From: JAUWNP01 sp034430655
GTDB lineage: Bacteria > Chloroflexota > Anaerolineae > B4-G1
Assembly: GCA_034430655.1 (NCBI GenBank)
Contig: DAOUEC010000043.1
Location: 1-8,624 of the forward strand
Direction of reading: 5' to 3'
DNA length: 8,624 nt
The notes beneath the pieces are model-generated. The model had not been told where the DNA came from and did no database searches. It saw only the letters and a list, made by a program, of their open reading frames with translations. The position numbers were made by a program, and so were the translations under genes. Below are positions 4,790 to 8,624 of this stretch, in pieces. The number at the start of each line of letters is the position of its first letter. Position 1 is the stretch's first letter.

Positions 4790-5557
4790 ATGAACGTAGC
4801 CATTCTTGCCGGGGGCGTTGGCACACGCCTCGTGGGAGAAGCAGTGAAGCCGAAGCCGATGGTCGAGATCGGTGGGCAACCGATCCTCTGGCACATCATG
4901 ATGCACTATGCTCATTACGGCTTCAAGGAATTCGTGATCGCGCTCGGGTATAAGGGCGAGGTGGTCAAGAAGTATATGGTGGACTACCGCTCATTGAACA
5001 GCAACCTGACTGTCAATCTGGGAAACGGCGAGGTGCGAATCCACGATGGCCCCAAACCAGATTGGATAGTTAACTTAGTGAACACCGGAATTCCGACTCT
5101 CACCGGGGGACGCATCAAGCGGCTGGCTCCCTATTTGGGCAATCAGACCTTTATGCTGACCTGGGGCGATAGTGTCTCCGACGTAAATCTGCACGACCTG
5201 CTGGCTTTCCATCGCTCTCACGGCAAGTTGGCCACAATGACTGTGGTACGCCCGGCGGCGCGTTTTGGCCACCTCGACCTGCGTGGCGATCAGGTGATGG
5301 AGTTCTCTGAGAAGCCTCAGACCAGAGAGGGGTGGATCAACGGCGCGTTCTTTGTTCTTGAGCCGGGCGTGTTCGATTACATTGACGGTGACGACACGCA
5401 GTGGGAAAGAGAACCACTGGAACGACTGGCGGAGGACGGGCAACTGATGGCCTACCGCCATACATCCTTCTGGCAATGTATGGATACGCTGCGTGACAAG
5501 CGATTGTTGGAAGATCTTTGGCAGAGTGGCAATGCGCCATGGAAGATTTGGAGGTGA
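4790..5557 (+). CDS. rfbF: Glucose-1-phosphate cytidylyltransferase paralogue, copy 2
   Basis: 255 residues, about 87% identical to copy 1 with one deleted residue. It keeps KPKPMVEIGG, the WGD metal site, EGWINGAFFVLEPGVFDYI and the C-terminal block, so nucleotidyl transfer to glucose 1-phosphate is expected. Differences cluster in three places. The nucleotide-binding loop reads GTRLVGEA-V where copy 1 has GSRLAEETQV. The middle part (residues ~68-105) and a stretch near residues 152-175 also differ. Between these lie long blocks of identical DNA. The start is ATG 4790, with GGAGAGG at 4774-4780 nine nt upstream; a GTG at 4772 overlaps that site and is unlikely. The stop lies 4 nt before the next gene, so this copy leads the operon. 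It may be a redundant CDP-glucose enzyme or one with a shifted substrate. Confidence 0.92.
   Translation: MNVAILAGGVGTRLVGEAVKPKPMVEIGGQPILWHIMMHYAHYGFKEFVIALGYKGEVVKKYMVDYRSLNSNLTVNLGNGEVRIHDGPKPDWIVNLVNTGIPTLTGGRIKRLAPYLGNQTFMLTWGDSVSDVNLHDLLAFHRSHGKLATMTVVRPAARFGHLDLRGDQVMEFSEKPQTREGWINGAFFVLEPGVFDYIDGDDTQWEREPLERLAEDGQLMAYRHTSFWQCMDTLRDKRLLEDLWQSGNAPWKIWR
5550..5557 (+). promoter_or_regulatory. Ribosome binding site of the SDR gene inside the end of rfbF copy 2
   Basis: GGAGGTGA is a near-perfect anti-16S match. It is made of the last codons and the stop TGA of the upstream gene, 7 nt from GG AGG to ATG 5562. It fixes the SDR start at 5562, not at the earlier in-frame ATG 5493, and predicts translational coupling of the two genes. 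Confidence 0.85.
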
Positions 5558-5561
5558 TAGT

Positions 5562-6605
5562 ATGCGTGTACTCGTAACTGGCCACAAGGGGTATATCGGC
5601 ACTGTGTTGGTGCCCATGCTGATAGCCAAAAGGCACGACGTGGTAGGGCTGGATAGCGATCTTTATGAGCAATGCACGTTTGGAGACGGGGATGGAATTC
5701 AGAACATCCCGGAACTGAAGAAGGACATCCGTGACGTCGAGGCGTCTGATCTCGACGGATTCGAGGCCGTGATACATCTCGCTGGTTTTTCCAACGACCC
5801 ACTTGGCGACCTGAATCCAGAACTAACGTACGAGGTCAATCACGCTGCCTCGGTGCGTCTGGCCCGCCTGGCGAAAGAGATGGGGATCACGCGCTTTATC
5901 TTCTCATCTTCGTGCAGCAACTATGGTGCGGCAGGTGAGAATTGGGTGGACGAGCAATCGGAACTCAACCCCGTCACCCCCTACGGCATTTCAAAAGTGC
6001 GTGTCGAAGAGGACGTAATGAAGTTAGCGGACTCGGACTTCACCCCTACATTTCCCCGCAGCGCAACCGCCTACGGCGTATCGCCGCGCCTGCGCTTCGA
6101 CCTGGTGCTCAACAACCTGGTTGCCTGGGCCTTCACCACCGGTCAGGTGCATCTGAAGAGCGACGGCATGGCCTGGCGTCCCATCGTGCACGTCGAAGAT
6201 ATCGCACGTGCCTTCATCGCCATACTTCATGCGCCGCGTGAGTTGGTGCAGAACCAGGTGTTCAACGTTGGGCGCACTGAGGAGAACTATCGCATCCGAG
6301 AGTTAGCCGAGATCGTGGCGGAAGCGGTGCCGGGCTCCCGCATCGAATATGCCGATGGTGCAGGGCCGGATAAACGCTGTTACCGGGTGAAAAGCGACAA
6401 GTTGGCACAGACACTGCCCGAATTCAAGCCGCAATGGAACGCGCGGCGAGGGGCGGAACAACTATACGCCGCTTTCCAGAGGGTCGGGTTGACCCTCGAG
6501 GAGTTTGAAGGCTCCAGGTACAAGCGAGTTGCACACATCAAGCATTTGCTAAGTAGCGGCCGTTTGGATAAGGCCCTGCGGTGGAGCACAGAAGAGCGCG
6601 TATAG
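5562..6605 (+). CDS. NAD-dependent epimerase/dehydratase-type sugar-nucleotide SDR
   Basis: A 347-residue extended short-chain dehydrogenase/reductase. VTGHKGYIG (5-13) is the dinucleotide-binding loop and Asp31 at the end of the second strand favours NAD. VIHLAG is at 70-75, SSSCSNYG at 115-122, and YGISK (141-145) is the catalytic Tyr-x-x-x-Lys. SATAYGVSPRLRFDLVLNNL, WRPIVHVEDIARAF and VFNVG are typical of the substrate half of UDP/CDP-sugar epimerases and reductases. It lacks the longer start of CDP-glucose 4,6-dehydratase (rfbG), so it more likely acts after a dehydratase, as a keto-sugar epimerase or 4-reductase. The exact reaction is inferred. The C-terminal YKRVAHIKHLLSSGRLDKALRW extends past the core fold. 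It sits between rfbF copy 2 (4 nt) and the methyltransferase (40 nt) in one operon. Confidence 0.88.
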   Translation: MRVLVTGHKGYIGTVLVPMLIAKRHDVVGLDSDLYEQCTFGDGDGIQNIPELKKDIRDVEASDLDGFEAVIHLAGFSNDPLGDLNPELTYEVNHAASVRLARLAKEMGITRFIFSSSCSNYGAAGENWVDEQSELNPVTPYGISKVRVEEDVMKLADSDFTPTFPRSATAYGVSPRLRFDLVLNNLVAWAFTTGQVHLKSDGMAWRPIVHVEDIARAFIAILHAPRELVQNQVFNVGRTEENYRIRELAEIVAEAVPGSRIEYADGAGPDKRCYRVKSDKLAQTLPEFKPQWNARRGAEQLYAAFQRVGLTLEEFEGSRYKRVAHIKHLLSSGRLDKALRWSTEERV

Positions 6606-6645
6606 CCTGCGGTAAAGCCGGAGCATCAAGATCAGGAGCGTTGTA

Positions 6646-7878
6646 ATGAATAACTCAGAACTAACCTGTCGTTCTTGTGGACATACTGGCCTGGAGCCAA
6701 TACTGTCCTTAGGCCAGACACCTCTGGCCGACGCGCTGCTGACAGAAGAGCAGCTAGAACTGCCCGAATTTATCGTTCCCCTCGATTGGGTCTTCTGCCC
6801 CAATTGCTCTCTGGTACAAATCACGGAAGCCGTGTCACCGGAGATTCTCTTTCGCAGAGACTACCCTTATTTCTCCTCCGTCTCGAAGACACTGGTACAG
6901 CACTTCAGGGAGAGCGCCGAGGAGCTGATCGAAGCGAGGAAACTGAATTCAGACAGCCTGGTTATTGAGGCCGCCAGTAATGACGGCTACATGCTCAAGA
7001 ATTTTGTAGAGAGAGGCATTCCAGTTCTTGGCATCGATCCGGCTGAAGCCCCAGCCCGCGCCGCACAGCAAGCAGGCATCCCAACGCTTTGTACGTTCTT
7101 TGGTAAGGACCTGGCCATGCAACTGCGAGAAGAAGAGGGCCGGGTTGCTGATCTCTTTCTTGCCAACAACGTCCTGGCACACGTGCCAGATCTCAATGGC
7201 TTCGTAGAAGGCATCAAGATCACGTTGAAAGACACGGGTGTGGCGGTCCTGGAGGTACATTACGTGGCTGACCTGGTAGACCACTGTGAGTTTGACACGA
7301 TCTACCACCAGCACCTGTGCTACTTCTCAGTGACAGCACTGGACAACTTGTTCAGGAGACATTCTCTTTTTCTCAATGACGTAAGGCGGATCCCTACCTA
7401 TGGCGGGTCGTTGCGTCTGTTCGTGGAGCATCGTGAGGCTGTGGGTGAATCTGTTCAGTCGTTATTGGAGGAAGAGGCGAACAAGGGGGCACATCAGATC
7501 GGCTACTATCTCGATTTTGCCGAGCGGGTACAAGAGATAAATCATTCTTTGACGGACATCCTATGGGATCTGAAACGAAAGGGAAAGAAGATTGCAGCGT
7601 ACGGGGCTGCGGCCAAGGCAGCAACCCTGCTGAGCTACTGTGAGATTGATAAGAGGCTGGTTGACTATGTAGTTGACCTGAACAAATTCAAACACGGCCG
7701 CTACATGGGTGGCAATCATCTACCCATCTTCCCACCAACGAAGCTATTGGAAGACATGCCGGACTACGTCTTGCTGCTGGCCTGGAATTTTGCGGATGAG
7801 ATCTTGCGGCAGCAGGAGACCTACCGGCAGAGGGGAGGCAAGTTCATCATCCCCATACCACAACCCGCTATAGTTTAG
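6646..7878 (+). CDS. Sugar-nucleotide C-methyltransferase (TcaB9/TylC3 family)
   Basis: The 410 residues show the three-part layout of NDP-hexose C-methyltransferases. First comes a zinc-binding domain with Cys8, Cys11, Cys51 and Cys54 (CRSCG, CPNCSLVQ). Next is a SAM-binding Rossmann domain with VIEAASNDGYML (107-118) and NNVLAHVPDLN (174-184). Last is a C-terminal domain with KIAAYGAAAKAATLL (315-329), NKFKHGRYMGGNHLPI and YVLLLAWNFADEIL. The enzyme would use SAM to add a methyl group to carbon 3 of a keto-deoxysugar nucleotide. The presumed active site reads YHQH at 220-223, where related enzymes usually have YHEH; His179 is kept. AGGAG at 6634-6638 is 7 nt before the start. It is the last gene of the rfbF2-SDR-methyltransferase operon. 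No clear terminator follows in the 205 nt before the next gene. Confidence 0.9.
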   Translation: MNNSELTCRSCGHTGLEPILSLGQTPLADALLTEEQLELPEFIVPLDWVFCPNCSLVQITEAVSPEILFRRDYPYFSSVSKTLVQHFRESAEELIEARKLNSDSLVIEAASNDGYMLKNFVERGIPVLGIDPAEAPARAAQQAGIPTLCTFFGKDLAMQLREEEGRVADLFLANNVLAHVPDLNGFVEGIKITLKDTGVAVLEVHYVADLVDHCEFDTIYHQHLCYFSVTALDNLFRRHSLFLNDVRRIPTYGGSLRLFVEHREAVGESVQSLLEEEANKGAHQIGYYLDFAERVQEINHSLTDILWDLKRKGKKIAAYGAAAKAATLLSYCEIDKRLVDYVVDLNKFKHGRYMGGNHLPIFPPTKLLEDMPDYVLLLAWNFADEILRQQETYRQRGGKFIIPIPQPAIV

Positions 7879-7946
7879 ATTGCAGGTGATTGCAGGAATT
7901 CCTAAAGAAAGTTTAAGAGATGCATCACCGCACATTGACGACCGTC

Positions 7947-7955
7947 TGCTATACT
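7947..7955 (+). promoter_or_regulatory. Possible extended -10 promoter of the downstream exported protein gene
   Basis: TGCTATACT is an extended -10 box (TG-n-TATACT) with a good -10 hexamer. There is no good -35 at standard spacing; TTGACG at 7935-7940 is only 9 nt away. It would give a leader of about 120 nt with possible structure. Confidence 0.3.
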
Positions 7956-7967
7956 CAGAGTAACGAT

Positions 7968-8053
7968 CCTGGCGTAATCGATCCGGAGAGCCGGAACACG
8001 AACCGGGGCACAGCCAGGTGGACATGGATGCGGAAGCACTGCTTGTGGGCCCC
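7968..8053 (+). other. Possible structured mRNA leader
   Basis: Several pairings can be drawn. CCTGGC (7968-7973) pairs with GCCAGG (8013-8018), enclosing the perfect hairpin TCCGG-AGAG-CCGGA (7982-7995). GGGGC (8005-8009) pairs with GCCCC (8049-8053), enclosing AAGC-ACT-GCTT (8034-8044). The first and third pairings cross, so they would form a pseudoknot or exclude each other. I do not recognise a known riboswitch class. The ribosome binding site AAGGAG follows at 8070-8075. Confidence 0.3.
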
Positions 8054-8083
8054 ATATCACCTAACCTGAAAGGAGTTCAGAAA

Positions 8084-8624
8084 ATGAAACGCTACGTTTA
8101 CCTCATAATTGCACTTTCGCCCTTGTTACTCCTGGGGTTGCTCTTCCCAAGTGTCACAGAGGCCAGTGGCTATGCAGAGACACAAGCCGCTCAAGCCACA
8201 TTCTCTCTGTTAGAAGATGCATCGGGGATCCAGTCCGACGATTTTAACACGTGTGCGTTGAACGAGTTCTGGGATTTTGCGAACCCGCACGGCGATTGCA
8301 CGGCGGCGACAGAGGGGGTATTCAGCGGGAGCGCCCGGCTCGCGCTCACGGCTCCTGCCGGTACCAAGCACAGTATCTCAGACGATAATACAGATGCGCC
8401 GCGCGTGATGCAGCCAGCGGCCGACACGGATTTTGAGATCACGGCGAAGTTTGTGTCTGAGTTGACCGAAAAGTACCAGATCCAGGGTATTCTCATCGAG
8501 GGCACCAAACTCATCGCGGGCACCGAAAAGGAAGTGTTCCTGCGTTTCGATTTCTACAGCGACGTCGTCGGTGATACTACGAGAACCCACATCTATGCCG
8601 CAAGTCTTGTCAGTAACACGCTCC
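8084..8624 (+). CDS. N-terminal part of an exported lectin-like (DUF1349-like) protein, cut by the window end
   Basis: The frame is open from ATG 8084 to the end of the window (180 complete codons). AAGGAG at 8070-8075 lies 8 nt before the start. The protein begins with a clear signal peptide: MKR, a hydrophobic stretch at 4-22 rich in Leu, and a likely cut after VTEA (residue 27). From residue ~52 it reads DDFNTCALNEFWDF, then a W/F-rich beta pattern with ARLALTAPAG, DFEITAKF, YQIQGILIEG and VFLRFDF. This is the pattern of concanavalin-like sandwich domains of the DUF1349 / beta-xylosidase C-terminal type, which bind or cleave glycans. Cys57 and Cys72 could form a disulfide. The rest, including any C-terminal tail, is outside the window, so the enzyme class is unknown. 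It has its own leader after the sugar operon. Confidence 0.8.
   Translation, partial: MKRYVYLIIALSPLLLLGLLFPSVTEASGYAETQAAQATFSLLEDASGIQSDDFNTCALNEFWDFANPHGDCTAATEGVFSGSARLALTAPAGTKHSISDDNTDAPRVMQPAADTDFEITAKFVSELTEKYQIQGILIEGTKLIAGTEKEVFLRFDFYSDVVGDTTRTHIYAASLVSNTL

Noticed and set aside
5493..5561. Upstream start for the SDR gene
   Set aside because: It would overlap the end of rfbF copy 2 by 65 nt. The ideal ribosome binding site at 5550-5557 and the MRVLVTG start point to 5562.
7968..8075. Cyclic-di-GMP or other known riboswitch
   Set aside because: I could not find the conserved core motifs of any class I know, so only unspecified structure is claimed.

Overview
The window looks like a piece of a chromosome from a Chloroflexota bacterium, probably Anaerolineae-like. 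This is inferred from the character of the sequence, not from a database match. Three clues support it: secreted multidomain proteins ending in a short aromatic/aliphatic tail containing LP (IFLPFI, IWLPLV); Thr/Pro linkers and lectin-like beta-sandwich domains; and intergenic DNA packed with small palindromes and dispersed repeats. All genes seen lie on the + strand.

Layout. (1) 1-314: the 3' end of a secreted protein with divergent InlB-type repeats. (2) 315-1321: about 1 kb without a gene, made of a hairpin cluster, a MITE-like element with 15-bp inverted ends, a second inverted-repeat element bracketed by 42-nt direct repeats, and a 96-bp inverted repeat just before the next gene. (3) 1322-3151: a 609-residue exported protein with a polysaccharide-lyase-like domain, a Thr/Pro linker and a LamG-like domain. 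(4) 3152-3666: dispersed palindromes and a good promoter candidate. (5) 3667-4437: a glucose-1-phosphate cytidylyltransferase (RfbF family) followed by a strong intrinsic terminator. (6) 4790-7878: a second, about 87% identical RfbF paralogue, an extended-SDR sugar-nucleotide epimerase/reductase starting 4 nt after it, and a C-methyltransferase of the TcaB9/TylC3 family, read as one operon. (7) 7879-8083: a leader with possible RNA structure. (8) 8084 to the window end: the start of another exported lectin-like (DUF1349-like) protein.

How the genes may work together. The central four genes are a nucleotide-sugar module. RfbF makes CDP-glucose, the SDR would epimerise or reduce a keto-sugar intermediate, and the methyltransferase would add a C-methyl branch, giving a C-methylated deoxysugar for surface glycan or glycoprotein. 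No 4,6-dehydratase (rfbG) and no glycosyltransferase is in the window, so the pathway is incomplete here. The flanking genes encode exported proteins with carbohydrate-type folds, so the locus as a whole concerns the cell surface and polysaccharide.

The observations most worth following are the mosaic identity of the two tandem rfbF genes (gene conversion), the shared C-terminal tail of the exported proteins (a possible uncharacterised sorting signal), the YHQH variant in the methyltransferase active site, and the nested small repeat elements. I see no CRISPR array, tRNA, rRNA, transposase or phage gene.
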